From NCBI GenBank assembly GCA_032249735.1, contig JAVVHA010000015.1, positions 1-55,317 on the forward strand: DNA of 55,317 bases, in the 5' to 3' direction. The first letter of the stretch is position 1, and the number at the start of each line of letters is the position of its first letter. The notes under the pieces are model-generated. The model saw nothing but the letters and a program-made list of their open reading frames with translations. It searched no databases and was not told the origin of the DNA. This DNA is from Dehalococcoidia bacterium. Lineage in GTDB: Bacteria; Chloroflexota; Dehalococcoidia; SM23-28-2; HRBIN24. Shown here piece after piece: positions 33,318-41,501 of this stretch. The position numbers and the translations under genes are program-made.

Positions 33318-34670
33318 CTATCCCTCCCAGAAATGGGGGCGACCCGCCCACCGCGCCAGGATCTCCCGCACCTCCAATAGAGCGGTGTAGGTGGGCACCA
33401 CATGAAGGATCCTCCCTTGGGGGGTGGCGGCCAGGGCACGCTCGAGAGCTGGCTTGGGCCGCCTCTCCACATCTTGCGGTTGGAGGGAGGCGTATTTCAG
33501 GCGCAGAGCCAGGTCATAGGCCCGGTCGCCACCGGCCAGCAGATAGGCCACCCGCCCCTGCAACAGCTCGAAGTCTACATCCCATATCCAGGAGACATCG
33601 CGGCCATCGGCCAGGCGGTCGTTCAGGAAGATGGCTAGGTAAAGGGGCGCGGCATCGGCCAAGGTGCGCAACACCTGATTGAGGCCTGCCGGGTTCTTGG
33701 CCAGCACCACCCGCACCCGCCGTCCTCGCACAGCGATCTCCTCCTGCCGGCCAAAGGGGCCATGGCTTGCTAGGCCGCGGCGGGCCTCATGCCAGGGGAG
33801 GCCCAGGGCTAGGGTAGCAGCAGTGGCGGCCAGGACGTTATAGGCGCTGTAGAGGCCTTGGAGAGGGGTGACCACCTCCTCACAGCGTCCGTCGGGAAGG
33901 GACATCTTCAGGACGAGGCCGCCGTCCTGGGCCACCCTCGTTGCCGCCACTTGAGGGTGACGGCGGGCCAGCCCGCAGGTGGGGCAACGCCACCACCCCA
34001 GGTGGGCATAGTAGACCCGCTCATACTCCAGGTCATGTCCGCAGCGGGGACAGAGGCGGGCATCGGCAGCGTGCTCCAGAGAGGACCGTGCGGGCCCGGC
34101 GTCCTCCAGCCCATAAAGGAGGACAGGCCCGCGGGCGTAAGGCGCCAGGGAGGCCACCAGAGGGTCATCGGCGTTCAGGACGATGGTGGCATCCGGAGTT
34201 AGGGAGGACACCGCTTGCTGCCAGATGGCTACTACCCTGTCCACCTCTCCGTAGCGGTCCAGCTGGTCGCGGAAGAGGTTGGTGAAGACCACCGCCCGTG
34301 GGCTCAGGGCGGCTATCGCCTCCGGTAGGGTGGCCTCGTCCACCTCGAAGACGCCCATAGAGCGGGGGACATGGGGGCTCAGGGCCAGGGCGGTAGCCAC
34401 CCCCCGCATGAGGTTCGAGCCAGCCCGGTTGGCCACCACCGGGAGTCCACAGGCGGCCACCGCCCCAGACAGGAGACGGGCGGTAGTGGACTTGCCGTTG
34501 GTACCTGTCACTAGGGCACACCCCAGGCCCAGGCGTCGGCCCCTGCGCTCCACCAGCTTGGGACAGATGGAGAGGGCCACCAGGCCAGGGAAGGCGGTGC
34601 CCCCACCGAGCCCCAGCCCGCGGAGGAGGAGGGCCACAGTCCGCGCCGCTGCCACCGCCACCCTCTCCAT
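33318..34670 (-). CDS. murT: Lipid II isoglutaminyl synthase, ligase subunit MurT
   Basis: A 450-residue Mur-ligase-like protein with VTGTNGKSTTARLL (P-loop), FTNLFRDQLDRYGE and a Cys4 ribbon insertion (LCPRCGHDLEY...RCPTCG) that marks MurT. The C-terminal DUF1727 domain is present. Presence of the pair means the organism makes peptidoglycan with amidated D-Glu. 34671-34798 contains no gene I can support. Confidence 0.93.
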   Translation of the reverse strand: MERVAVAAARTVALLLRGLGLGGGTAFPGLVALSICPKLVERRGRRLGLGCALVTGTNGKSTTARLLSGAVAACGLPVVANRAGSNLMRGVATALALSPHVPRSMGVFEVDEATLPEAIAALSPRAVVFTNLFRDQLDRYGEVDRVVAIWQQAVSSLTPDATIVLNADDPLVASLAPYARGPVLLYGLEDAGPARSSLEHAADARLCPRCGHDLEYERVYYAHLGWWRCPTCGLARRHPQVAATRVAQDGGLVLKMSLPDGRCEEVVTPLQGLYSAYNVLAATAATLALGLPWHEARRGLASHGPFGRQEEIAVRGRRVRVVLAKNPAGLNQVLRTLADAAPLYLAIFLNDRLADGRDVSWIWDVDFELLQGRVAYLLAGGDRAYDLALRLKYASLQPQDVERRPKPALERALAATPQGRILHVVPTYTALLEVREILARWAGRPHFWEG

Positions 34671-34798
34671 GGTGCCCTCACCTCTTGGCCAGGGTATCGA
34701 CGTCCACTGGCTCCTCCATCACCTGGCCCTCCCGTCGGCTGCCCCTGGGGGGAAGGTCCCAGGCCCAGTATGTGCTCGGGAGGGTGAGGCCAGCAACG

Positions 34799-35833
34799 CT
34801 AGGGCTTGAGGAGCACCTTTATGCATCCCTCACGTCGGTGTGCGAACAGGTCGTACCCCAGGGGTGCCTCGTCCAGGGGGAGGACGTGGGTCACCACCAC
34901 CGAGGGGTCCAGACGCCCATCGGCGATGAGGCCCAGAAGGGGGGCCATGAAGTTGCGGGAGGGGCAGACGCCGATGTGGAAGGAGATGTCCCGCAAGAAG
35001 GCCTGGAACATGGGGAAGGGGAACTGGGGCTCCGAGAACACCCCCACCACCGATATGGTGCCCCCGCCCCGCACATATGTGAAACAGGAGCTGATGGACT
35101 CCACGCTGCCTACGGCCTCTATGACCACATCGGCGCCCCGCCCCTCGGTGTGCTCCCGCACCACCTGAAGGGGGTCGGCACGCGACATGTCCACGGCCAC
35201 AGCCCCCAGCTGAGAGGCCAGCTCCAATCGCTCAGGCACGGAGTCGATGGCGATGACGGCCTTGGGGGAGAAGAGGCGGGCGCACATTTGGGCCATGAGC
35301 CCCACCGGCCCACACCCTATCACCACCACCACATCCCCAGGCTTTATCCCGCCGCGCAGGGCGGCGAAGTAGCCAGTGGCCAGGACGTCGCCCACGAAAA
35401 TGGCCTTCTCATCGGGCACATCCTGTGGCACCTTCTCCAGGGTGAAGTGGGCGAAGGGGACGCGCATACGCTGGGCCTGAGCCCCCGGCCCCACTCCGAA
35501 GCCCAAGACCTTCTGGCTAGGGCACTGGCTGGGCCAGCCCCGCAAGCAATAGAAGCAGCGCCCGCAGCTGGCCAAAAATGCCCCCACCACCCGGTCGCCG
35601 GGGCGCAGGTTGGGCACTCTCTCCCCCACCGCCTCCACCACCCCTACGTACTCGTGGCCCAACACCCAACCAGTCAGGGGCATGGGCATGCGCCCCGTAT
35701 AGACGTGGAGGTCGGAGCCGCAGATGGCTGCTGTAGTCACCCTGATGATGGCATCGGTGGGCTCCTCCAGTTGGGGCTCGGGCACCTCCCGCACCTCCAC
35801 CTGGTAAGGGCCCTGAAAAGTGACCGCTTTCAT
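34799..35833 (-). CDS. Zinc-dependent medium-chain alcohol dehydrogenase
   Basis: The 344-residue MDR enzyme has catalytic-zinc residues in ICGSDLHVYTG and GHEYVGVVEA, a structural zinc loop CGRCFYCLRGWPSQC, and VVVIGCGPVGLMAQM nucleotide loop. An Asp after the second strand (AIDSVPERL) suggests NAD. ATG 35833 follows GGGAGGG and overlaps the stop of the glycerophosphodiesterase gene (ATGA). Physiological alcohol unknown; it resembles threonine/glutathione-independent formaldehyde-type branches. Confidence 0.88.
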   Translation of the reverse strand: MKAVTFQGPYQVEVREVPEPQLEEPTDAIIRVTTAAICGSDLHVYTGRMPMPLTGWVLGHEYVGVVEAVGERVPNLRPGDRVVGAFLASCGRCFYCLRGWPSQCPSQKVLGFGVGPGAQAQRMRVPFAHFTLEKVPQDVPDEKAIFVGDVLATGYFAALRGGIKPGDVVVVIGCGPVGLMAQMCARLFSPKAVIAIDSVPERLELASQLGAVAVDMSRADPLQVVREHTEGRGADVVIEAVGSVESISSCFTYVRGGGTISVVGVFSEPQFPFPMFQAFLRDISFHIGVCPSRNFMAPLLGLIADGRLDPSVVVTHVLPLDEAPLGYDLFAHRREGCIKVLLKP

Positions 35834-36561
35834 GATCCCTCCCTTCCCACCGACGGCCCTAATAGGGCCATGGCGTGCTCTGGATAGTTGGAGACGATGC
35901 CGTCCACCCCCAGGGCCAAGACGCGCTCCAGGTCCTGCGGGGCGTCCACCGTCCAAGCGTAGACCCGGAGGCCGTATCGGTGGGCCTCCGCCACATGGCG
36001 CTGCCCCAAGGCCTCATGCTGGACGGCGATGCCGTCCGCTCCCAGGCCCAAGGCGACCGCCAAGGGCCGGGGCCAGGTGGCAGCCTTTTGGGCATCCAGC
36101 AGCAAGACCCGCGGCACGCGGGGAGCAGCCTGCATCATGCCCAACAGGGCCCGGGGATGGAAGCTCCATACCTGGGCCCCCTCCTCTCCCACCGTGGCAG
36201 CGATGGCCCTCGCCACCGCCTCCTCGCCGCCGGGCACCTTCACCTCCGCCACCAGGAGGGCGTGGCCCTTTAAGGCCCGTGCCGCCTCCTCCAGGGATGG
36301 CACCCTCTCCCCGCCAGCGATGCGCAGGGACCGCACTTGGGCCCACGTAAGAAAGGCCAGGGGCCCGTGGCCATCAGTGGTGCGGTCCACCGTCTCGTCG
36401 TGCATAAGCACCGGCACGCCGTCGGCCGTGAAGCGCACGTCCACCTCCACGGCGTCCACGCCCAGGGATAGGGCGCAGGCGATGCTGAGAAGCGTGTTTT
36501 CAGGACCGTGGCCAGCACAGCCAGCATGGGCTATCACCAAGGGCCGCAGACGCCTATTCAC
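35830..36561 (-). CDS. Glycerophosphodiester phosphodiesterase
   Basis: A 243-residue GDPD TIM barrel: PLVIAHAGCAGHGPENTLLS, VDAVEVDVRFTADGVPVLMHD and VDRTTDGHG carry the metal-binding His, Glu and Asp. The first motif is H-A-G rather than H-R-G. GTG 36561 is chosen since a TATAAT box lies six bases before it, so a longer frame (to 36684) would cross the promoter. Releases glycerol-3-phosphate from deacylated phospholipids. First gene of the envelope/respiration operon. Confidence 0.88.
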   Translation of the reverse strand: MNRRLRPLVIAHAGCAGHGPENTLLSIACALSLGVDAVEVDVRFTADGVPVLMHDETVDRTTDGHGPLAFLTWAQVRSLRIAGGERVPSLEEAARALKGHALLVAEVKVPGGEEAVARAIAATVGEEGAQVWSFHPRALLGMMQAAPRVPRVLLLDAQKAATWPRPLAVALGLGADGIAVQHEALGQRHVAEAHRYGLRVYAWTVDAPQDLERVLALGVDGIVSNYPEHAMALLGPSVGREGS

Positions 36562-36567
36562 CCCTCC

Positions 36568-36573
36568 ATTATA
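36568..36573 (-). promoter_or_regulatory. -10 box of the 36.6-25.4 kb operon, leaderless configuration
   Basis: TATAAT on the minus strand ends 7 bases before the GTG at 36561. No good -35 is seen 16-18 bases upstream. The intergenic region to the divergent esterase (36574-36682) holds only the promoters. Confidence 0.5.
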
Positions 36574-36641
36574 GGGAGAGAACCAAGACCCCGCCCCCTC
36601 CGCGCCATACATCCCAGCCCGCGGAGGGAGGGCCGTCCCTA

Positions 36642-36671
36642 TTGGTGGCCCCCATTCCCGAGGTGTATAAC
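36642..36671 (+). promoter_or_regulatory. Promoter of the esterase lipoprotein gene
   Basis: TTGGTG (36642-36647), 18 bases, TATAAC (36666-36671). Only 11 bases separate the -10 from the ATG, so the leader is about 5 bases and has no ribosome site. Confidence 0.45.
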
Positions 36672-36682
36672 TAAATGTAGCC

Positions 36683-37645
36683 ATGCAGATGCTCCGTGCA
36701 CTGGCCTTGGCCCTGGTGCTAGGGCTTGTGGCCTGCCGAGGAGGAGGCCCATCCCTCCCCAGCCCCCCACTACCAACCCTGGCCGCGGTGCGTCCAAGCC
36801 CCGGATGCTCCTCACCTGATGCCAGCTTCTATAGCCGGGTAGGGACATCGCAGGTTCGGGAGGTAACGGTGGATGGGGGGGCGCGAAGCTATAGGGTATA
36901 TGTCCCTTCATCTGCTTCCCCACAGGTGCCGGCGCCCATTGTCTACAACTTTCATGGCCTCGGGTCCAATGCCCTGGAGCAGGAGCTCTACTCCGGACTT
37001 GTGCCGTTGGCGGAAACGGAAGGGTTTGTGTTGGTGAGCCCCGAGGGCGCGGGCTTGGTAAAGGGGTGGCACCTACCGGGGCTGCCTGGGGAAGACCCGG
37101 AGCGAGACCTGCGGTTCTTCGACGCCCTTCACGCCCACCTGCTGCAGTCCCTCTGCCTGGACGAGGACCGTGTGTACGCCGCGGGGATGTCCAACGGCGC
37201 CTTCTTCGCCTCCGCCCTGGCCTGCCGAAGGTGGCGGGTGGTGGCGGCCATCGCCCCCGTCGCTGGCGTCTTCCACCCCGGCGAGGGGTGTGAAGGCCCG
37301 GTGCCCGTCTTGGCCTTCCACGGCACCCAGGACACCATCGTGCCCTATGGGCCTGGCCTCATATTCAACATCATCCCCTACGAGGGGGCAGAGGCGTATG
37401 TGGAGAGATGGGCCCACACCAACGGCTGTCAAGGCTCCCCACGCCAAGAGCGCCTGGGCCAAGAGGTAGTGCGCCTCTCCTATGAAGGGTGTAAGGCCGC
37501 CACCGGGCTGATAGTGGTGGAAGGAGGGGGCCACACCTGGCCTGGGGCGGTGGATGTGCCCCGCCTAGGCCACACCACCCATGAGGTCTCGGCCGCCCGC
37601 CTCATGTGGGACTTCTTCGCCCCGCGGCGGTCCCAGGGCCCTTGA
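36683..37645 (+). CDS. Secreted esterase lipoprotein (PHB depolymerase / LpqC-like)
   Basis: A 320-residue alpha/beta hydrolase with a lipoprotein signal (LALALVLGLVACRGG) and a Ser/Pro-rich linker. The triad is visible: nucleophile in AAGMSNGAFFAS (G-M-S-N-G), acid in HGTQDTIVPYG, His in EGGGHTWPGA. These features match the esterase_phb/feruloyl esterase branch, acting on polyesters or aryl esters outside the cell. ATG 36689 is an alternative start. A small terminator-like GC-rich stretch follows, without a T-run. Confidence 0.87.
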   Translation: MQMLRALALALVLGLVACRGGGPSLPSPPLPTLAAVRPSPGCSSPDASFYSRVGTSQVREVTVDGGARSYRVYVPSSASPQVPAPIVYNFHGLGSNALEQELYSGLVPLAETEGFVLVSPEGAGLVKGWHLPGLPGEDPERDLRFFDALHAHLLQSLCLDEDRVYAAGMSNGAFFASALACRRWRVVAAIAPVAGVFHPGEGCEGPVPVLAFHGTQDTIVPYGPGLIFNIIPYEGAEAYVERWAHTNGCQGSPRQERLGQEVVRLSYEGCKAATGLIVVEGGGHTWPGAVDVPRLGHTTHEVSAARLMWDFFAPRRSQGP

Positions 37646-37736
37646 GGCCCACGGGCCCACCGCCCATGCTCTGGGGCTGAGCTCACAGCTGTGCTATCTA
37701 TCCCCCCGCCTGATGGACGCCAGACCTCTGCTAAGG

Positions 37737-37765
37737 TGGCCAGGGCTGAGATAAAGGTGTATAAT
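37737..37765 (+). promoter_or_regulatory. Promoter of the FtsH-like gene
   Basis: TGGCCA (37737-37742), 17 bases, TATAAT (37760-37765). Start of transcription near 37772, leader about 30 bases with a GGGGGT stretch before the GTG at 37803. Confidence 0.5.
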
Positions 37766-37802
37766 TCAGCCATCTGGGAGGGAGCCTTATTGGGGGTGTG
37801 AC

Positions 37803-40454
37803 GTGGCGGATGCGAGCCCTTCTGGCGGGTCGGCTTCAAAGCTCTATGTGGCCCTCGCCCGCCTCTTGACCATCCCCTTTGTCATCTCGGTGGGGCTGGG
37901 CGCTTTCCTCATCACCTACTACGCCTTCCATGTCTCCCTCTTCGGAGCGGCCATCTACGGCCTCATATCCTTCTTGCTGACGTGCGCCTTCCTCTTCAGC
38001 TTGGGCATCCTATACCAGCGGGCCGATCTAGACCCCCTGCTGCGGCGGGGGCCCATCCTCAGCCCTGAGGAGCGCAGGGCTGCCCTTGAGCGGTCGCTGG
38101 AGGAGGTAAGGCGCCACGCTGCCCAGGCCCAGTGCTGGAAGAATCGTCGCGTCTTTTACCAGAACGCCGCCATGGTGGCCCTGGTGCTGGTGGGCATAGC
38201 CGCCATGGGGCGGCACTTCTTCGGCCTGTTCCCACATGAGGTGTTCATCGTCCCTCTGCCCGTGCTGGTGGGCATGGGGGCGCTGGCGGCCCTCCTTCTG
38301 CCACGTTTCCTGCTGGTGGTGCTGCTACTGGCAGGGGTGGCCGTGGCCATGATGGCCCTGGGGCTAGGGCCTGAGTTCGTCCTGTTCCTGGTGCCATACT
38401 TGCTCACCTTCCCCCTGCTGCTGGTCATCAACTTCCTCATCCTCTTCGGGCCCCTGGCCATCTTCAACCTGATGCAGATCAAGATCATCCGCCCGGGGGA
38501 GGCCACCTGGGGCGTCTCCCTGGACGATGTACGTGGGCAGGAAGAGGCCAAGAGGCAGATCATCACCGCCCTGCGCATCTTCGCCTCGGCCGAGGGACAG
38601 AAGCTGGTGGAGTTGGGGGGGCGGCCTGAGCGAGGCATCCTGATGGTGGGGCCGCCGGGCACAGGCAAGACCCTCATCGCCAAGGCCATCGCCAGCACTC
38701 TGAGCGCCCCCATCATCATCACCAACGGCTCGGCCTTCCTCTCCACCTTCCTGGCCATCGACGTGCTGGTGATGATGTACATGCGGCTGCGGGCCGAGGC
38801 CCTGGCCAAAGAGTTCGGCCGGGTGGTGGTGTTTATCGACGAGGCGGAGATGCTGCTGCAGCGTCGGGGTGGGATGGTGCCGGCCCCCACCCAGGGTGCA
38901 GCCGGTCGGTGGGCCAGCATCTGGCGCATCTTTGACTACGACGACATGGGGTGCATCTCCCCCTGTGGGCTCATGTTCGACCATCCGGAGGCGCGGGAGT
39001 CCTTCTGGGAGCGCAAGTTCCCGCCGCGGCAGCAAACGGCGCCTCAGGTGATACCTTTCCCCTTCTTCGGCGGCGCGGGCGGGTTCTCCATGGCCATCTT
39101 CCCCTTCCTGGTGTGGTTGGACGGCATGGACTCGCCACCCCTCCTCGCGCGGCTGGTGCGCAGCAAGGTCAACGAGTTGCTGGACGTGCTGTTCGTTCCC
39201 CCATACATTCGGCTGGGCAACACCACCATCTACCTGCGATTGCCGCCGGCACGTCCCCCCACCCACCACATCTACTTCTTCGCTGCCACCAACCGCCCCC
39301 ACCTGATAGACCCGGCCATGCGCCGGCCGGGGCGCTTCGGCAAGACAGTGGTGTTCACCACCCCCGGCGAGGCCGAGAGGGAGGACATTGCCGACCTCTA
39401 CTTCTCCAAGGTAGCCCATCACCCAAGTCTGGACGACCCTGAGCGCCGCAAGGAGTTCGCCCGCGTCACCGTGGGGCTGAGCCCGGCCGAGATCGAGCAA
39501 GTTATACGCGACGCCGTCAACTATCGGCACGACCATATCCAGCGCCTAATGGAGGTGAAGGCGGCGGTGGAGGCGGGCCGCCCCCTAGACAGGGACGCCC
39601 AGAAGTTCTGGGAGCGCTACCGCCACGAGTTGGAGCAGCCCGATTGGGATAGGCCGTGGGTCACCTGGGACGCCCTCATGGAGTCCCTGGCAGCCCTGCG
39701 CCACGGCATGGCCAAGCCCACCCGCACTACCGAGCGCAACCGGGAGCGCACGGCTTACCACGAGTTCGCCGGCCACTTCCTCCCCCTGCGCTACTTCTGT
39801 GGGGAGTGGTATAGGCCGGTGGTCCTCTCCATCATGCCGCGGGGCGAGGCCCTGGGCATGGTGGCCCACGTGCCCATCGAAGAGCACGACCCCCAGCCCC
39901 AACATGTGCTGGAAGGGCTGCTGAGGGTGAGCGTAGGCTCCATCGTGGCCGAGCGCCTTTTCTTCAAGGACAACGACCCTGGCGTCTCCAAGGACCTGGA
40001 GAACGCCACCCGCATCGCCGCAGCCATGGTGGGGCTCTTCGGTATGGTGCCCCGCCGCTGCACGGCTGAGGAGTACCGGCGATACCAACGCATCGGCGAG
40101 TCCATCCTATCGGTGGCCAACAGCCATCCGCTGCTGCCAATGGACGGCCAAAGCTTCGTGGCGTCCACCCTGAGCTCCCCCCGCAAGCGGGAGCACGTAT
40201 GTGTCCTGCTGGGGCAAGCATTCGTGGACGTCTACCGGCTGCTACGAAAGAACCGCCACCTGGTGCCGCCGGTGGTCCAGGAGCTGCTGCTCAAGGACGA
40301 ACTGGTGGGACGCGACCTAGAGCGGCTCTGGGAGATGCAGGAGATCCGTCCTCTCCTCCCCGAGGACAAGGCCATCTGGCCCGAGGAGGAGGTGGCCCCC
40401 GAGAACCCCTTCTATCGCAACCCCGATGGCGCCCAGGCCTTGGGCATCACGTAA
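37803..40454 (+). CDS. FtsH-like membrane AAA protein with altered protease motif
   Basis: An 883-residue protein. Residues ~13-215 hold about six membrane helices, where FtsH has two. The AAA module follows: GPPGTGKT (283-290), VVVFIDEAE Walker B (D346-E347), AATNRPHLID and RRPGRFGK second-region motifs. Between Walker B and AATNR lie about 150 residues against about 50 in FtsH, an insertion rich in Pro and aromatics. The C-terminal M41-like domain reads AYHEFAGHFLP (H653, E654, H658): one residue too many for H-E-x2-H. The third ligand Asp731 (KDLENATRIAAAMVGLFGM) is kept. Membrane protein quality control is likely, but proteolysis is doubtful. Followed 9 bases later by a lipoprotein gene. 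Confidence 0.85.
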   Translation: MADASPSGGSASKLYVALARLLTIPFVISVGLGAFLITYYAFHVSLFGAAIYGLISFLLTCAFLFSLGILYQRADLDPLLRRGPILSPEERRAALERSLEEVRRHAAQAQCWKNRRVFYQNAAMVALVLVGIAAMGRHFFGLFPHEVFIVPLPVLVGMGALAALLLPRFLLVVLLLAGVAVAMMALGLGPEFVLFLVPYLLTFPLLLVINFLILFGPLAIFNLMQIKIIRPGEATWGVSLDDVRGQEEAKRQIITALRIFASAEGQKLVELGGRPERGILMVGPPGTGKTLIAKAIASTLSAPIIITNGSAFLSTFLAIDVLVMMYMRLRAEALAKEFGRVVVFIDEAEMLLQRRGGMVPAPTQGAAGRWASIWRIFDYDDMGCISPCGLMFDHPEARESFWERKFPPRQQTAPQVIPFPFFGGAGGFSMAIFPFLVWLDGMDSPPLLARLVRSKVNELLDVLFVPPYIRLGNTTIYLRLPPARPPTHHIYFFAATNRPHLIDPAMRRPGRFGKTVVFTTPGEAEREDIADLYFSKVAHHPSLDDPERRKEFARVTVGLSPAEIEQVIRDAVNYRHDHIQRLMEVKAAVEAGRPLDRDAQKFWERYRHELEQPDWDRPWVTWDALMESLAALRHGMAKPTRTTERNRERTAYHEFAGHFLPLRYFCGEWYRPVVLSIMPRGEALGMVAHVPIEEHDPQPQHVLEGLLRVSVGSIVAERLFFKDNDPGVSKDLENATRIAAAMVGLFGMVPRRCTAEEYRRYQRIGESILSVANSHPLLPMDGQSFVASTLSSPRKREHVCVLLGQAFVDVYRLLRKNRHLVPPVVQELLLKDELVGRDLERLWEMQEIRPLLPEDKAIWPEEEVAPENPFYRNPDGAQALGIT

Positions 40455-40463
40455 GGGAGGGGG

Positions 40464-41075
40464 GTGGAGGTGTTGAGACGTCTAGCAACCCTCATAGCCC
40501 TGGGGCTGGCCTTTTTGGCATCGGGGTGCGCACGGGATCTATCCTACGACCGCCCTGAGCTGAGCATCCGCGGTGACGACAACCGTGAGCGTGTCCGCTC
40601 CATCGCCTCGGTGGTCCACCGCGAGTTCAGCGATACCCTGGCCGTCCCCACTGGGGAGATGGTGACGGACGATGAGGGGACACACGCCCAGTACCTGGTC
40701 CTCGTCACCGTACCTCACGACACCTTCTTCCGCTCACCCTCCAACCCGCGCCGGCTGCAGGCCCAGCAGAGGGCCTACGCCCAGCTCAACTCGGCCATCG
40801 CCGCCCTCATGCGGCTCAGCATGAAGTATCTAGTGCCACAGGACACGAGCATCACCTCCATCATCGTGCTGCTGGTCTTGCCCAACAGCGAGGTGTGGCA
40901 GGTGGAGGGGCAGGTGGACCAGTTGAAGGACATACCTCCGGATGCCTCAACGGAGCAGTGGCTGGAGCGGGTCTCCGCAGACCGGCAGGTGATCGTGCCC
41001 GAGTCGGTGCTACAGGAGATCTTGGGCGCCCTCAACTGGGGCGCCGAGGGGGTTACACCCATCCCCCGCCGCTAG
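40464..41075 (+). CDS. Lipoprotein of unknown function, co-transcribed with the FtsH-like gene
   Basis: I do not recognise the family. The 203-residue protein has a lipoprotein signal (LIALGLAFLASGCARD) and a compact soluble domain with no Cys. It contains YLVLVTVPHDTFFRS, an Ala/Gln-rich helix QAQQRAYAQLNSAIAALM and TSIIVLLVLPNSEVWQVEG, probably alpha/beta. Start GTG 40464 or GTG 40470 (after GGAGGGGGGTGGAG). Its 3' end overlaps the convergent gene by 23 bases. The pairing suggests it works with, or is a substrate or cofactor of, the AAA protein. Confidence 0.75.
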   Translation: MEVLRRLATLIALGLAFLASGCARDLSYDRPELSIRGDDNRERVRSIASVVHREFSDTLAVPTGEMVTDDEGTHAQYLVLVTVPHDTFFRSPSNPRRLQAQQRAYAQLNSAIAALMRLSMKYLVPQDTSITSIIVLLVLPNSEVWQVEGQVDQLKDIPPDASTEQWLERVSADRQVIVPESVLQEILGALNWGAEGVTPIPRR

Positions 41076-41466
41076 AGGGGCCCTTTGCCGCCAGCCAGCT
41101 CCGGAAGCGGCGCTCCAGCTCATAGGCCTCCGCCTCTAGAGGAAGCTTTTGCGAATAACGAAACCCGTGACGTGCCAGGTCCCACCAATACTTGAGCAAG
41201 AAGCCCACATAACCATAGCGGCGGAACTGCTCCACATGCTTTATCTCGTGGGCCAGAAGCGCCAAGAAGTCCGGGTCACCAGGGTCCCGCCGGCGCGAGC
41301 CCAGGAAGACGAAGGGACCCACCGTCATGGCGCTCTTTTGTAGCACAGCCCGCACCAACCAGCACACCGGCCCTCCCACCACCACACGCACCTGCGCCAC
41401 GTCCAGCCCCGGGAACCAGGGCCGCAGCACCTCCGCCTCCCTGGGCGATATCCTCACACCTATCAT
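41053..41466 (-). CDS. DUF4157-like putative metallopeptidase
   Basis: The 137-residue protein has LLAHEIKHVEQFRRYGYVGFLLKYW, an H-E-x2-H zinc motif followed by V-E-Q and an aromatic stretch, as in DUF4157-type domains. No signal peptide; a hydrophobic segment occurs at GPVCWLVRAVL. A third ligand could be the Glu in LPLEAEAYELERR. Function unknown. Divergent from the DUF488 gene with only 35 bases between starts; the 3' end overlaps the plus-strand lipoprotein gene. Confidence 0.75.
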   Translation of the reverse strand: MIGVRISPREAEVLRPWFPGLDVAQVRVVVGGPVCWLVRAVLQKSAMTVGPFVFLGSRRRDPGDPDFLALLAHEIKHVEQFRRYGYVGFLLKYWWDLARHGFRYSQKLPLEAEAYELERRFRSWLAAKGPSSGGGWV

Positions 41467-41489
41467 CTTCCGCCCGCAGGCACCAGCGA

Positions 41490-41496
41490 TATAATA
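41490..41496. promoter_or_regulatory. Overlapping divergent -10 boxes (possible bidirectional promoter)
   Basis: The plus strand reads TATAATA; TATAAT serves the DUF488 gene, whose ATG begins 7 bases after the hexamer, and the minus strand reads TATTAT (41491-41496) for the DUF4157-like gene. Six of the seven bases serve both directions. -35 boxes are weak. Confidence 0.5.
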
Positions 41497-41501
41497 CTGG
41501 T

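Noticed and set aside
34685-35887. 400-codon open frame opposite the alcohol dehydrogenase
   Set aside because: His/Gly-rich antisense shadow; the minus-strand gene has all zinc-binding motifs.
38364-39536. 390-codon frame opposite the FtsH-like gene
   Set aside because: Low-complexity composition, no start signal, complete overlap with a gene that has clear AAA motifs.
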